Assembly (NCBI RefSeq): GCF_000010525.1
Contig: NC_009937.1
Span: forward strand, 3,725,501 to 3,789,500
Origin: Azorhizobium caulinodans ORS 571
Lineage (GTDB): Bacteria > Pseudomonadota > Alphaproteobacteria > Rhizobiales > Xanthobacteraceae
Direction: 5' to 3'
Length of the DNA: 64,000 nt
Shown here piece after piece: positions 1 to 9,475 of the stretch. The translations under genes and the position numbers were made by a program. The notes beneath the pieces are model-generated. The model saw nothing but the letters and a program-made list of their open reading frames with translations, had not been told where the DNA came from and ran no database searches. How positions within the stretch are numbered: the stretch's first letter is position 1; every line of letters begins with the position of its first letter.

Positions 1-3000
1 ATGCGCTGCCGCCGGAACTGGATGAGCCCGGTGCGCTGGCGGCCGCGCTGCTGGATCCACCGGACCCGCCGCCGCCGCCCACCGATTGCGCGAAGATCCC
101 CGCCGCGTTCGGCCCCAGCGTGTTGATGTAAGTTGACGTCCCCCCCGAATTGACGGTGATGATGCCGCCGTCTCCGCCATTGCCGCCGCTGCCGCCGAGG
201 CTCATGCTGACCGCGGCCTGCCCGCCGCTGGAGGCGGTGCTGGAGGAGGACCCGCCCAGGCCGCCGCCGCCGCCCACGGACTGCGCGAAGATGCCTGCGG
301 CCTGGAGGCCTGTGGTCAGGATGAAGCCGGTGGACCCCACCGTGACATCGCCGCCGGCGCCCCCCGGTCCGGCGCCTCCGCCGAGGGTGAAGGAGGCCGC
401 ATAGGAGCTGCCGCTGGAATTGGCGCTGCTCGATCCGCCGCTGCCGCCGCCACCGCCCACCGACTGCGCGAAGATCGCCGTGGACTGGTCTCCAGCCGTC
501 GTGATGGCGGAACTGCTCGTGACGTTCACGGCGGAGCCGGCGCCGCCCTGTCCGGCGAAGCCGGCAAGGGTCACGGCCACCGCGATCCCGTTGGCGGCAT
601 TGCCATTGCCGTTATCCGGCCCGGTGCCGGAGGTCCCGGACAACGCAGAGCTGACATTGCTCGCGGTCTGGCCCGCGCCGGCCCCCGCGACGGAGGTGAC
701 GCCGCCCTGCAGCTCCTGTCCCTGGCCTGCATCGGTGGTGCTGGACGCCGCCCCGCCATTGCCTCCGCCTCCTCCGATGGACTGGGCGAAGATGCCGTAG
801 GACAGCGCGCCGGAGGTCGCCAGCGCACCGCCGCTGGTCACGTTGACCGTGCCGGCACTGCCCCCGCCCTGACCGGACCCGCCAATGGCAATACCGGCCG
901 CATAATTGTTGCTGGAGGCGGTCGCCTGCGTCCAGCCGCCATTGCCGCCGCCCCCGCCGACGGACTGGGCGAAAATGGCGGAGGAATGCAGCCCTGTCGT
1001 GGTGATGCCGCCCCCGCCGTTCTGGTTGCTGCTGACGCTCACATTGCCGCCGCTCCCGCCGTTGGCGCCGCTCGCGCCAATGGCAAGGGCGACCGAGGCG
1101 GTGGTTGAGGCGGCATTCGCATCCGCCGAGCCGCCATTGCCGCCCGAGCCGCCGATGGATTGCGCGAGGATGCCGGGCGACTGGTCGCTGAAGACGCCGG
1201 ATGAGCCGGTCCAGATCGTGCCGGTCTGGGTGACGCTGACAGAGCTGCCATCACCGCCGGAGGATCCACCGCCGCCGATGGCGACGCTGGCCGCCGCGCC
1301 GTCCGTGCTGTCGCTGGCGCCCGATAGGCTGAAGGCACGGCTCGACCCGCCATTGCCGCCGGCGCCGCCGATGGACTGGGCGAGAATACCGGCCGAGAGA
1401 TAGCCATTGGTGGTGATGTCGGCGGCGATGACGGTGACGCTGCCGGCCGCCTGGCCGCTACCGCCCCCCCCGCCGGTCGCACCGGCACCGCCCACCGAAA
1501 CCTTGGCATCGCCGCCGCCGGTCGCGCCGGACCCGGCAATGGCAAAGCCGCCAGTGCCGCCCGAGCCGCCAATGGACTGCGCCAGAATGCCCGGTGACTG
1601 GGAGAACAGCGTGGTGATGGCGTCATTGGCGGTCACGGTGACGTTGCCCGCGCTCCCGCTTGTGCCGCCGCCGCCCCCAAGAATGACGTCGGATGCAAAG
1701 ACGATGGCCCCCGCCGCGCCGGCGCTGAATCCGCCATTGCCACCGGAGCCGCCGATGGACTGCGCCAGAACACCCGCCGAAATAAGGCCGTTGGTGGCCA
1801 AAGCCCCATCTGCGGTGACCGTCACCGCACCGCTCGTACCGCCACCGCCGCCGCTGCCGCCGAGGCCTACGCTCGCCGCTCCGGCACTGGCCAGCGACCC
1901 GGCGATATCCCAGCCGCCGCTGCCACCCGCCCCGCCAATGGACTGGGCGATGATGGCGGGAGACTGATCGCCATTGGTGGTGATGGCACCGTTCCCATGG
2001 TTGATGGTCACCGCACCGCTGGTGCCGCCACTGCCCCCGCCGCCGCCGATGGTGGTCGTGGCACTGGCGCCTGACGACAGGCCGGCAGCCACCACGAAGC
2101 CGCCGGTGCCGCCTGCGCCACCGAGGGACTGGGCAACGATGCCGGACGACAAGGAGCCAATCAGCGTGATGCTGTTGTAGTTGTCGATGGTGACCGCGGC
2201 GCCCGTCCCGCCGGAGCCGCCGGAGCCGCCGACTTCCAGGCTCGCGGTGCCGGCTCCCGAGACCGAGCCGCCCACAGCAAATCCGCCTGAGCCGCCGCCG
2301 CCGCCGATGGACTGGCCGAGGATGCCGGGCGCATTGCCATAGATGGACGCGCCACTCACCACCGTCTGCGTCGTGGGAACGGTGGAATAGGTGGTCACCG
2401 GAACCTGCGTGGTAGTGGTGACCGGCACCCGTCCCCAACTGCAATATTCGTTACACACCCACTCTTCTTCGTACGTCGTCGTTGTCTGGGGGACATAGGT
2501 GGTGGTCGGGACTGTCTGGAACGTGGTTTCCACCGCCGTTGCCTGCGAAACGATGGCACCGTAATTGGTGATCGAGACCGTGTTCGCGGATGAACCCGCG
2601 CCGCCACTGCCGCCCACGGCCAGTGTGGCCGCGCCCCCGAGGCTGGCATTGCCGCTGGCGGCAAAGCCGCCATTGCCGCCGCCGCCACCAATGGACTGGC
2701 CGAGGATGATCGCCGCGCCACCGCCCGACGCGGTGAGCGTGCCTGCCGCATTTTCGATGAAGACGGTGTTGGAATGGTTGCCGCTTCCGCCCAGCCCGCC
2801 GATGCTGGCGCCAAGCCCCGGCCCCAGCGAGAGGGTGAGCGATGTGGTGTAGCCGCCATTGCCGCCGCCGCCACCAATGGACTGGACGGCAATGGCGCTG
2901 GACTGGTAGCCGTAGGTGGTGATGTCGGTGGGGCCTGCGGGACCGGAATTCGTACCGTTATAGGCATAGGCCCAGCCGCCGGTGCCGCCATCGCCGCCCG

Positions 3001-5251
3001 TCCCACCGAGCGCGAGGCTCACGCCCACCCCCGTGCTGGCGCTTGCCGAAATGGCCGCGCCGCCATTGCCGCCCCCGCCACCGATGGATTGGGCGAGCAG
3101 GCCCGGCGAGCGATCCCCCGATGTGGTGATGGTGCTGCCCTGGTTGACCGCAGCCGCCGTGCTGCCATAGCCGCCGGAGCCGCCCGTGGTCCCAAGAGCC
3201 AGGGCGACCGAGGCGGCCGCCGAGATGCTGCTGGCGATGCTGGCCCCGGCATTGCCGCCGCCGCCGCCGATCGACTGCGCCACGACGCCGGGCGAATCCG
3301 TGCCATAGGTGGTGATGCCCACCCCGCCGGTCCCCGCGAAGACGTTTCCGCCATCGCCGCCCGTACCGCCAGAGCCGCCCACCGCCAGAGAGAAGGCCGC
3401 GCCTGCATATGCGTCAGTGGACAGCGAGACCGAATAGCCGCCATGCCCGCCGCCGCCGCCGAGGGACTGGGCGACAATGCCTGCCGAGCCGGTGCCGTTG
3501 GTGGTGATGGTGCCGCGGTTGAACGACGACAGCATCAGGGCGCCGTTGGTGGTGCAGGCAGCGCCGTAGTTCGCGCCGGAATCCCCGCTCGTGCAGTTCA
3601 CGGTCACCGCATTGGCGCTGCCGCCCGAGCCGCCCGAGCCGCCGTGAGAAATCGAGGCGGCAGTCGTCAGGTCCATCGACACTGCGCCGCCGGCCGAACC
3701 GCCGCCGCCCCCGATGGACTGGGCCAAAATGGCTGCGGAGTTGATTTCCTGCGTGCTGATGCTGCCGGTATTGGTGACGAACACGTTCCCGCCCGCACCG
3801 CCGGTGCCTCCCGCGCCACCCACGGCGAAGTCGGTGCCTGAAATGGAAGTCGCGACGCCGAAACCGCCATTCCCGCCGCCGCCGCCGATGGATTGCGCCT
3901 GGATGCCGAAGGCGCCGCCGGCGCTACTGGTGGGCGCCACGCCGCTGTTGCAGGAATTTCCGGTGCAGATGTTGCCGCTGTTGGCGACCGACACGGTGCT
4001 CGCATAGCCGCCGCCGCCGCCATTGCCCCCCGCTTCGCTGCCGCCGATCAGAACCCCGGCCACGCCGCTGCTGAAGGCCAATCCGCCAGAGCCACCACCG
4101 CCGCCGATGGACTGGGCGGCAATGCCGACGGCCGACGCGTTGGTCAGCGTGATGGTGCCGGAATTGATGATCGTGACGGTGCTGCCGTTTCCCGCCGGAC
4201 CGCCATTGGCGCCGATCGCGTTGAGCCCCTGCGAAACGCCGGCATCGCCGCCGGCGCCGCCCACGGACTGGGCTTCAATGCCCCGCGATCCCAGCCCCCC
4301 GGACGTCAGGGCGCCGGAATTGGTGACGCTGACCGTTCCCGCTCCCGCACCGTATCCCCCGGCGCCGCCGGAGCCGCTACCGGTGAAGATCCAGTAGCCG
4401 TTTCCGCCACCTCCGCCATCGGCGCCGTAGCCGCCAACGCTCTGGGCATAGATCACGATGGCCTTCTGGGCCTCGACGGCTGCATAATTCGTGAGAATGA
4501 CGCTGCCACCATCCCCACCGGCGCCGCCATTGCCGCCCCTCCCGCCGGGACCACCGCCGCCACCCACACCACCATTGCCGCCCAGACTGATGACGGCGAT
4601 GCCGACGGAACCAGATCCCTGGGTGGAGAAGGGAGTCCAATTGGTCAATTGTGCCTGGCCGCCGGCTCCCCCGATGCCACCGCCGCCACCTTGGCCGTTG
4701 TCGGTGTCCGTACTGCCCCCGGCGCCGCCGATGCCACCGGCGCTATAGACGTAGATTCCGGTGCTGGAGAAGGTGTTGCTGCCGGACCCGCCCGTGGTCG
4801 TAATGGTGACCATGCCCCCATTGCCACCTTGGCCGCCCGAGGCGCCATTGGAGTTTGCGCCGGTGCAGATGACAGAATTGGCGCTGCCACCGCCAACCCC
4901 GCCGGCACCGCCGGTGCTGCCCGCGATGACGTACGTCACCCCGCCATTGGCAGGAGCAGTCAGGTCATCAACATAGCTCTCAGAGACAGGGGTTCCGGTG
5001 CCGCCTTGGCCCCCTCCGCTGACGTTTGACACCAGATTGTTGATCGGACAGCCATACCCGCCTTGGCCCGGGGTGCCTGATACGCTCGGGTTATAGACAT
5101 AGGATGGACCGATCGTGGCATTGCTGGTCTGGGCGGCCGCCGGGACCGTCAAGGCACACAGCGCGACCGACGACAGGAGGACCGGCAGCGACAGCGCCAG
5201 AGGGCCGGGGACCTTCCGTGTCTTCCGCGAGAACAACGTCGGACGAACCAT
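1..5251 (-). CDS. giant glycine-rich autotransporter-like surface protein (partial, C-terminus beyond left edge)
   Basis: The minus-strand frame starting with ATG at 5251 stays open to base 2, giving at least 1750 residues with no stop; I checked the frame at 5251-4850, near 3710, 2460-2400 and at the left edge. The N-terminus has a basic stretch, a hydrophobic core and a likely signal peptidase site after AAAQ (about residue 41). The body carries about twenty copies of an (I/L)(F/L)AQSIGGGG(G/S) motif about 63 residues apart, separated by Gly/Ala/Ser/Val/Thr-rich beta-type sequence. This is the passenger style of large type V secreted proteins of rhizobia and relatives, exposed at the cell surface. 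The expected C-terminal beta-barrel lies outside the window. About plus 2350-2540 encodes an unusual Thr/Val/Pro-rich insert with two cysteines (C-N-E-Y-C). Adhesin or biofilm function is inferred only. Confidence 0.85.
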   Translation of the reverse strand, partial: MVRPTLFSRKTRKVPGPLALSLPVLLSSVALCALTVPAAAQTSNATIGPSYVYNPSVSGTPGQGGYGCPINNLVSNVSGGGQGGTGTPVSESYVDDLTAPANGGVTYVIAGSTGGAGGVGGGSANSVICTGANSNGASGGQGGNGGMVTITTTGGSGSNTFSSTGIYVYSAGGIGGAGGSTDTDNGQGGGGGIGGAGGQAQLTNWTPFSTQGSGSVGIAVISLGGNGGVGGGGGPGGRGGNGGAGGDGGSVILTNYAAVEAQKAIVIYAQSVGGYGADGGGGGNGYWIFTGSGSGGAGGYGAGAGTVSVTNSGALTSGGLGSRGIEAQSVGGAGGDAGVSQGLNAIGANGGPAGNGSTVTIINSGTITLTNASAVGIAAQSIGGGGGSGGLAFSSGVAGVLIGGSEAGGNGGGGGYASTVSVANSGNICTGNSCNSGVAPTSSAGGAFGIQAQSIGGGGGNGGFGVATSISGTDFAVGGAGGTGGAGGNVFVTNTGSISTQEINSAAILAQSIGGGGGSAGGAVSMDLTTAASISHGGSGGSGGSANAVTVNCTSGDSGANYGAACTTNGALMLSSFNRGTITTNGTGSAGIVAQSLGGGGGHGGYSVSLSTDAYAGAAFSLAVGGSGGTGGDGGNVFAGTGGVGITTYGTDSPGVVAQSIGGGGGNAGASIASSISAAASVALALGTTGGSGGYGSTAAAVNQGSTITTSGDRSPGLLAQSIGGGGGNGGAAISASASTGVGVSLALGGTGGDGGTGGWAYAYNGTNSGPAGPTDITTYGYQSSAIAVQSIGGGGGNGGYTTSLTLSLGPGLGASIGGLGGSGNHSNTVFIENAAGTLTASGGGAAIILGQSIGGGGGNGGFAASGNASLGGAATLAVGGSGGAGSSANTVSITNYGAIVSQATAVETTFQTVPTTTYVPQTTTTYEEEWVCNEYCSWGRVPVTTTTQVPVTTYSTVPTTQTVVSGASIYGNAPGILGQSIGGGGGSGGFAVGGSVSGAGTASLEVGGSGGSGGTGAAVTIDNYNSITLIGSLSSGIVAQSLGGAGGTGGFVVAAGLSSGASATTTIGGGGGSGGTSGAVTINHGNGAITTNGDQSPAIIAQSIGGAGGSGGWDIAGSLASAGAASVGLGGSGGGGGTSGAVTVTADGALATNGLISAGVLAQSIGGSGGNGGFSAGAAGAIVFASDVILGGGGGTSGSAGNVTVTANDAITTLFSQSPGILAQSIGGSGGTGGFAIAGSGATGGGDAKVSVGGAGATGGGGGSGQAAGSVTVIAADITTNGYLSAGILAQSIGGAGGNGGSSRAFSLSGASDSTDGAAASVAIGGGGSSGGDGSSVSVTQTGTIWTGSSGVFSDQSPGILAQSIGGSGGNGGSADANAASTTASVALAIGASGANGGSGGNVSVSSNQNGGGGITTTGLHSSAIFAQSVGGGGGNGGWTQATASSNNYAAGIAIGGSGQGGGSAGTVNVTSGGALATSGALSYGIFAQSIGGGGGNGGAASSTTDAGQGQELQGGVTSVAGAGAGQTASNVSSALSGTSGTGPDNGNGNAANGIAVAVTLAGFAGQGGAGSAVNVTSSSAITTAGDQSTAIFAQSVGGGGGSGGSSSANSSGSSYAASFTLGGGAGPGGAGGDVTVGSTGFILTTGLQAAGIFAQSVGGGGGLGGSSSSTASSGGQAAVSMSLGGSGGNGGDGGIITVNSGGTSTYINTLGPNAAGIFAQSVGGGGGSGGSSSAAASAPGSSSSGGSA

Positions 5252-5389
5252 GCCTGTGCCTCGATCGGAGACGAGGAACACCGGGATTTTCCCGCTTTCC
5301 TCAACGTCGGTAATCACATATCTCCCAGCTAGGTCTGGTGCCCCGGCGTGTGATACGCAACGCCACAGATTGGAATCGTCAGATCGCAC

Positions 5390-6343
5390 ATGCAGGACGA
5401 GAGTTCGACCAACAGCGCGGCATTGGCGCCTGCCGCGTCCTTTCCCGAGGCGATCGTCAGAGTGTTTGGCGCCAGGGCAATTGACGATCTCATGCTGGCG
5501 CCGGGCTTGCCGGCGGCCGTCCGCGCGGCAGCCGGTAACGCGGTTCGTCTTTATGACGGTAACTGGCTTCGCAACCGCCTGCTGAATGATCGCGGGCGCC
5601 TTCTGGCGGTGCTGCTCATCCTCGATCTGCATTTCAATGAGAGTGGCGGCAGGGGCGTGACGGGAGCGCGGCTACGCCGCGAAGTCGTGGACCTTGATGT
5701 GTGCAGTCCGGGGCGCGCCACAGCCTTCCTCGCCGCGCTGCGGTTCAAGCATCTGCTGATGGCTGCCCCTCACTCCCCCGCCAAAGAACGACGCCTGATA
5801 CCAAGCGCGACGCTGCTGCAGACGCATCGAGAGCGCTGGAACGGAATGTTCTCCGCCATCGCTCATGTTGACGCGCCGGCCGCTGCTGCCGCCAGCGTCC
5901 TGCCGGACGAAGTCCTCTTCGGTCCGTGCACGCACGTCATGGCTGAGTGCTTCAGGCAGGGCGTGCGGGTCTTCGAGGCGACCCCGGAATTACGAACCAT
6001 TGCGGAACGGGATGTCGGCCTCGTCGCGCTGGTGTCCTTCGTCGCCAGTGGCGGGCCTATGTCCATCTCCCAGCTCGCGCGCCAGTTCTCGGTATCCCGC
6101 GCGCACATCGCCAATGTCCTGCAACTCGCGGAGGCGCAAAATCTCGTATGCGGCGAACCGGGCCGGGGCGGATACCGGGCCGGTCCGGCCCTGATGCCGG
6201 TTCTGATGCGCTTCTACACTGTCATTTTCCTGACCTTCCTTTCGGCTTCGCGACAGGGGCAGCGGGAAGCGGCGAGCTCGATCGGCGTACGATCTGTTGC
6301 GGGCCACGCATCCCTCGCCACCCGCACGCGGTCAGGCACCTAA
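5390..6343 (+). CDS. winged-helix/MarR-like transcriptional regulator (putative)
   Basis: A 317-residue protein divergent from the autotransporter with only 138 bp between the two starts. Residues around 220-255 form a helix-turn-helix pattern (S-I-S-Q-L-A-R-Q-F-S-V-S-R-A-H-I-A-N-V-L) followed by a wing-like G-R-G-G-Y segment, as in MarR or IclR-type winged helices. The first 200 residues match no domain I recognise. No strong ribosome binding site precedes the ATG. Its position suggests control of the neighbouring surface protein, which is inference. It could instead be a generic orphan regulator. Confidence 0.6.
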   Translation: MQDESSTNSAALAPAASFPEAIVRVFGARAIDDLMLAPGLPAAVRAAAGNAVRLYDGNWLRNRLLNDRGRLLAVLLILDLHFNESGGRGVTGARLRREVVDLDVCSPGRATAFLAALRFKHLLMAAPHSPAKERRLIPSATLLQTHRERWNGMFSAIAHVDAPAAAAASVLPDEVLFGPCTHVMAECFRQGVRVFEATPELRTIAERDVGLVALVSFVASGGPMSISQLARQFSVSRAHIANVLQLAEAQNLVCGEPGRGGYRAGPALMPVLMRFYTVIFLTFLSASRQGQREAASSIGVRSVAGHASLATRTRSGT

Positions 6344-6375
6344 ACTCCGCGCCATTTCGCGAGATCCAAAGGCGT

Positions 6376-6720
6376 TTAGATCTGGCCAAACAAGCGCTTG
6401 ATCTGTGCGGCCGCCGTGGCGTTTCTGGGTGTCGGTCGCCATGTCACCTTGAACCGCTCCTGGTTTTCCAGACTCCGTCGGCTTTCGCCTTGTGCTGCCG
6501 CTCGAACTCGACGGGTGGCAGCATCCTGTTCCGTGCCTGCTTGAGGCGCCGAGATTGGAAGGAGGGCATAGGCGATGATGGTCATGAGCGCGTGACGGTG
6601 CGGCCCCGTCCACGATCGCCCTTCGAAATGATCGAGACCGAGTTCCTCTTTCAATTTCTGATGCGCCGGCTCGCAGAATCGCCCAGCGGGAATCCTAAAA
6701 ACGATGCCGCCGCCAGAATT
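6376..6720 (-). pseudogene. C-terminal fragment of an IS701-type DDE transposase
   Basis: The frame reads A-G-R-F-C-E-P-A-H-Q-K-L-K-E-E-L-G-L-D-H-F, then G-R-S-W and H-R-H-A-L-M-T-I-I-A-Y-A. This closely resembles the last part of IS701-family DDE endonucleases (usual form L-K-E-E-L-G-L-D-H-F-E-G-R-S-W, H-R-H-A-L-M-T-M). Only about 90 residues remain and the frame is closed upstream by a stop at 6721-6723, so the N-terminal two thirds and the element ends are missing. It is a dead insertion-sequence scar next to the siderophore ATPase gene. Confidence 0.7.
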
Positions 6721-6734
6721 TTACCGAAGTAATT

Positions 6735-7568
6735 CTAATCCACGATGCAGACGCTTGCCCCGGACCCGGGATGCTGCACCACAGTCATGTCCACGCCATA
6801 GATCATCTTCAACAGGTCCGGCTGCATGATGTCTTCAGGTCGGCCTCGAACGATCATTTCACCACTCTTCATGGCGACGATCTCATCGCAAAATCGGCTT
6901 GCCATGTTCACGTCATGTAGAACAACAACCACGCCGAGCTGGCGCTGGCGCGCCAGAGTCCGCACGAGGCCGAGCACCTCAATCTGATGAGCGATATCGA
7001 GCGCGGATGTGGGTTCGTCGAGGAGCAGGCATTCGGCATCCTGAGCGATCAACATCGCGATCCAAGCCCTCTGCCGCTCTCCCCCCGAAAGCGTCTCGAT
7101 CTGCCGCTCACACAACCCGTCCATGCCCGTGAGGACGAGCGCCTCATCAACCTTCCTCCGGTCCTCTGTCCCGAACCGGCCCAGCGCGCCATGCCAGGGG
7201 TAGCGGCCCAGTGACACCAGCTCACGCACCAGCATGCCGTCCGCCACGGGAATCTGCTGCGGAAGATAGGCGACCTTGCGCGCGAAGGCCCGGGCGCTCC
7301 ACTCAGGCACCGGCCGACCGGCCAGGCACACGCGGCCAGACGTTGGGACCAACTGGCCGGCAAGCATCTTGATCAGCGTCGACTTGCCGGAGCCGTTATG
7401 GCCGATCAGAGCCACCACCCGCCGGGCCGCCAGCCTGATCGAAACCGCGCGAACGAGATCGCGCCCGGCTACAGCAAAGCCGGCATTCTCCAGTTGGAAC
7501 AGCGGGTCATCGCCATCCGGTGGCAAGGTGCACTCGGAGACGAACTCGGAAGAGAATTTCAACGTCAT
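6735..7568 (-). CDS. iron-siderophore ABC transporter ATP-binding protein (FhuC/FepC type)
   Basis: A 277-residue cytoplasmic ATPase expected to energise uptake of a ferric siderophore. Walker A is G-H-N-G-S-G-K-S-T (56-64), the signature L-S-G-G-E-R-Q-R (160-167), Walker B L-L-L-D-E-P (181-186) and the H-loop histidine about residue 218. The gene is read divergently from the FecI-type sigma factor across 163 bp. Its likely partners, the binding protein (23466) and fused permease (24394), lie 17 kb away in the same locus and have no ATPase of their own, so this gene probably completes that transporter. The stop lies next to an IS701 fragment. Confidence 0.9.
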   Translation of the reverse strand: MTLKFSSEFVSECTLPPDGDDPLFQLENAGFAVAGRDLVRAVSIRLAARRVVALIGHNGSGKSTLIKMLAGQLVPTSGRVCLAGRPVPEWSARAFARKVAYLPQQIPVADGMLVRELVSLGRYPWHGALGRFGTEDRRKVDEALVLTGMDGLCERQIETLSGGERQRAWIAMLIAQDAECLLLDEPTSALDIAHQIEVLGLVRTLARQRQLGVVVVLHDVNMASRFCDEIVAMKSGEMIVRGRPEDIMQPDLLKMIYGVDMTVVQHPGSGASVCIVD

Positions 7569-7708
7569 ACCTCAGGCTCACGATCTCTCGGAAGCAAGAC
7601 GTCGCGCGCGCAGATTCCAACACCCCGGCGCATTATTTTCTGCATGGGGGCAATCGGGCCTCGGCACAGCACGGAAAGGACAGCTAAGATTGGAATGAAT
7701 ATAAATCA

Positions 7709-7724
7709 TTACATTTGAATGTAA
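7709..7724. promoter_or_regulatory. 16-bp perfect palindrome, candidate operator
   Basis: TTACATT-TG-AATGTAA is a perfect inverted repeat with 7-base arms and a 2-base spacer, in an unusually AT-rich stretch between the divergent FhuC-like ATPase and FecI-like sigma factor genes. Its position suits an iron-responsive operator, but it does not match the classical Fur or Irr boxes closely. The identity of the regulator is unknown. Confidence 0.45.
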
Positions 7725-7833
7725 CGCTCTATTGAGTTATCCAATTCATGCGCCTTTGCGCTTTATGCGCAGTCCATTCGTTGCGAGCGTCAATCGGTGG
7801 GCGATGAAGCTCGCTGTAGCCTTGCAGGCCGGC

Positions 7834-8382
7834 ATGACGATCTCCGACCAACCGTCGACGGCGGTCTCTGATCTTGATGCGATATTCCGGCTCTATCACC
7901 GGGAGCTGAACCGCTTCGCCTATCGCAAGCTGGGCGACCGTGAAGCCGCGGCCGACGTCGTGCAGGACGCCTTTGTCCGCTACCTGTCGGCGGACGCTCA
8001 GCGCGCGGACACGGCACGTCTGGACAGCCCTCGCTTCTTCCTGTGGCGCATCGTCGGCAACTTGATGATCGACACCATCCGGCGCAAGCGTCGGCAGGGC
8101 ATACATGCGACATGGGACGAGATCACGGAGGACGTGGTCGACCCGGCTCCGCTCCCCGACCGACTGCTGGAGACCCGTGAGGAGTTCCGGCTGGTGAAAG
8201 AGGCGCTGGAGACACTCTCGCCCAATTGCCGGCAGGCGTTGCTGCTCAACCGTGTGGAAGGCCTGACCCACGCGCAGATCGCCGGTCGGCTGGGTGTATC
8301 CCCGAGCATGGTTTCGAAATACATCATGTCCGCGCTGCGCCGTTGCATGAACGCCCTTGCGGCGCCAGATGCTGCGCTGTGA
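7834..8382 (+). CDS. FecI-family ECF RNA polymerase sigma factor
   Basis: A sigma-70 factor with region 2 (L-Y-H-R-E-L-N-R-F-A-Y-R-K-L-G-D-R then A-A-D-V-V-Q-D-A-F) and region 4 (L-T-H-A-Q-I-A-G-R-L-G-V-S, M-V-S-K-Y-I). These are typical of iron-starvation factors that transcribe a TonB-dependent receptor gene. It sits directly before a FecR-like regulator and an STN-bearing receptor, the usual cell-surface signalling trio. I chose the ATG at 7834 (182 residues); the frame is open from a TTG at 7732 and an ATG at 7804 is also possible. None has a strong ribosome binding site. Confidence 0.9.
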   Translation: MTISDQPSTAVSDLDAIFRLYHRELNRFAYRKLGDREAAADVVQDAFVRYLSADAQRADTARLDSPRFFLWRIVGNLMIDTIRRKRRQGIHATWDEITEDVVDPAPLPDRLLETREEFRLVKEALETLSPNCRQALLLNRVEGLTHAQIAGRLGVSPSMVSKYIMSALRRCMNALAAPDAAL

Positions 8383-8473
8383 TCACATTCTCTTGTTTTT
8401 GCATCTCTACGGTAGGGACGTGCGGATCTCGATCGTCTTCTCGTGCAAGGACACAGTTAATCCGCACGCGACC

Positions 8474-9475
8474 ATGACACGCCCAGACTATCCCTCGGCC
8501 ACACGGGCCGAACTTGATGCGCCCATGGCGCCGCTTGCCGAGAAAGCCCTGGAATGGCTGGTCTTCCTGCATTCGGGCCAGGAAACCGACGCAGACTGGG
8601 CGGCCTATGAGGATTGGCGTGCCAGCGGGGTGGCGGAACGCAAGGCGGCGGAACAGGCGGAAAGGCTATGGGCCGGCATCGGCCCCGCTCTGCGCCGGCC
8701 GCGTGCGGGACTTCCGCGCCGCTCCGTACTGGCCGGCGCCGGCATCGCACTCGTCGGAGGGGCCGGGCTCGCGGCCTTCTTAGGCATGCGCCGGGACCTA
8801 TTCGCGGATGTGCGCACTGCGGTCGGCGAGCGCCGCACGCTCACCCTCGCGGACGGAACACGCATCGAACTCGATGCCGCGACCAGCCTGGACCTGCATT
8901 ATTCGGCGAAGACCCGGCGGATCGAGCTTCTGGAGGGGCGGATCTTCGTCAGCGTCGCGGCCGATCCGAACCGCCCCTTCATCGTCGACGCCGGGGGTGG
9001 GGCAGCGCGGGCCCTTGGAACGGCGTTCGAAATCAGCCGTAGCGGCGATATGGTGAATGTCGTCGTCAGCGAACATACCGTGCGGGTGTGCTATCCGCGC
9101 GAGACCGATGGGCCCCACGTGGACGTCGATGCCGGCAGCGAGGTCGAATTCAGCAGGGCCGGAGGCCTCGCCAGGCCGCATGCCGCCGACGTCGTCAGCC
9201 GCATGTCCTGGCGCAACGGCCTTCTCGCCTTCCAAGATCGGCCGCTGGCCGAAGTGGTCGCGCAGATCTCCCGCTATCGTCACGGCCGCATCGTGATCGT
9301 GGATGGGGAACTGGCGCGCCTGCCCGTATCGGGATTATTCGAAAGCGCGGACACCGCGGCCCTGCTGGATGCTCTATCCGCCGCCCTGCCCGTCACCATC
9401 GACCAACTGCCATGGCTTACCCTGATACGGCGTGATGCGTCCCGCCCGCTCGAGCCCTTCACACGGCGCAGATAA
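8474..9475 (+). CDS. FecR-family anti-sigma/sigma regulator
   Basis: A 333-residue inner-membrane protein. It has a short cytoplasmic N-terminal domain (A-L-E-W-L-V-F-L-H-S-G then W-A-A-Y-E-D-W), one membrane helix around residues 87-110, a periplasmic FecR domain (L-A-D-G-T-R-I-E-L-D-A, G-G-G-A-A-R-A-L-G-T-A-F) and a C-terminal G-L-F-E-S-A-D domain. It would relay receptor occupancy to the FecI-type sigma factor upstream. The frame is open from 8357, overlapping the sigma gene, but homology begins near the ATG at 8474. It precedes the receptor gene by 111 bp. Confidence 0.9.
   Translation: MTRPDYPSATRAELDAPMAPLAEKALEWLVFLHSGQETDADWAAYEDWRASGVAERKAAEQAERLWAGIGPALRRPRAGLPRRSVLAGAGIALVGGAGLAAFLGMRRDLFADVRTAVGERRTLTLADGTRIELDAATSLDLHYSAKTRRIELLEGRIFVSVAADPNRPFIVDAGGGAARALGTAFEISRSGDMVNVVVSEHTVRVCYPRETDGPHVDVDAGSEVEFSRAGGLARPHAADVVSRMSWRNGLLAFQDRPLAEVVAQISRYRHGRIVIVDGELARLPVSGLFESADTAALLDALSAALPVTIDQLPWLTLIRRDASRPLEPFTRRR

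Noticed and set aside
150-4976. Many proline-rich plus-strand reading frames
   Set aside because: They are the antisense of the glycine-rich autotransporter repeats (GGC/GCC becomes Pro/Ala); the minus-strand frame is continuous with a signal peptide.
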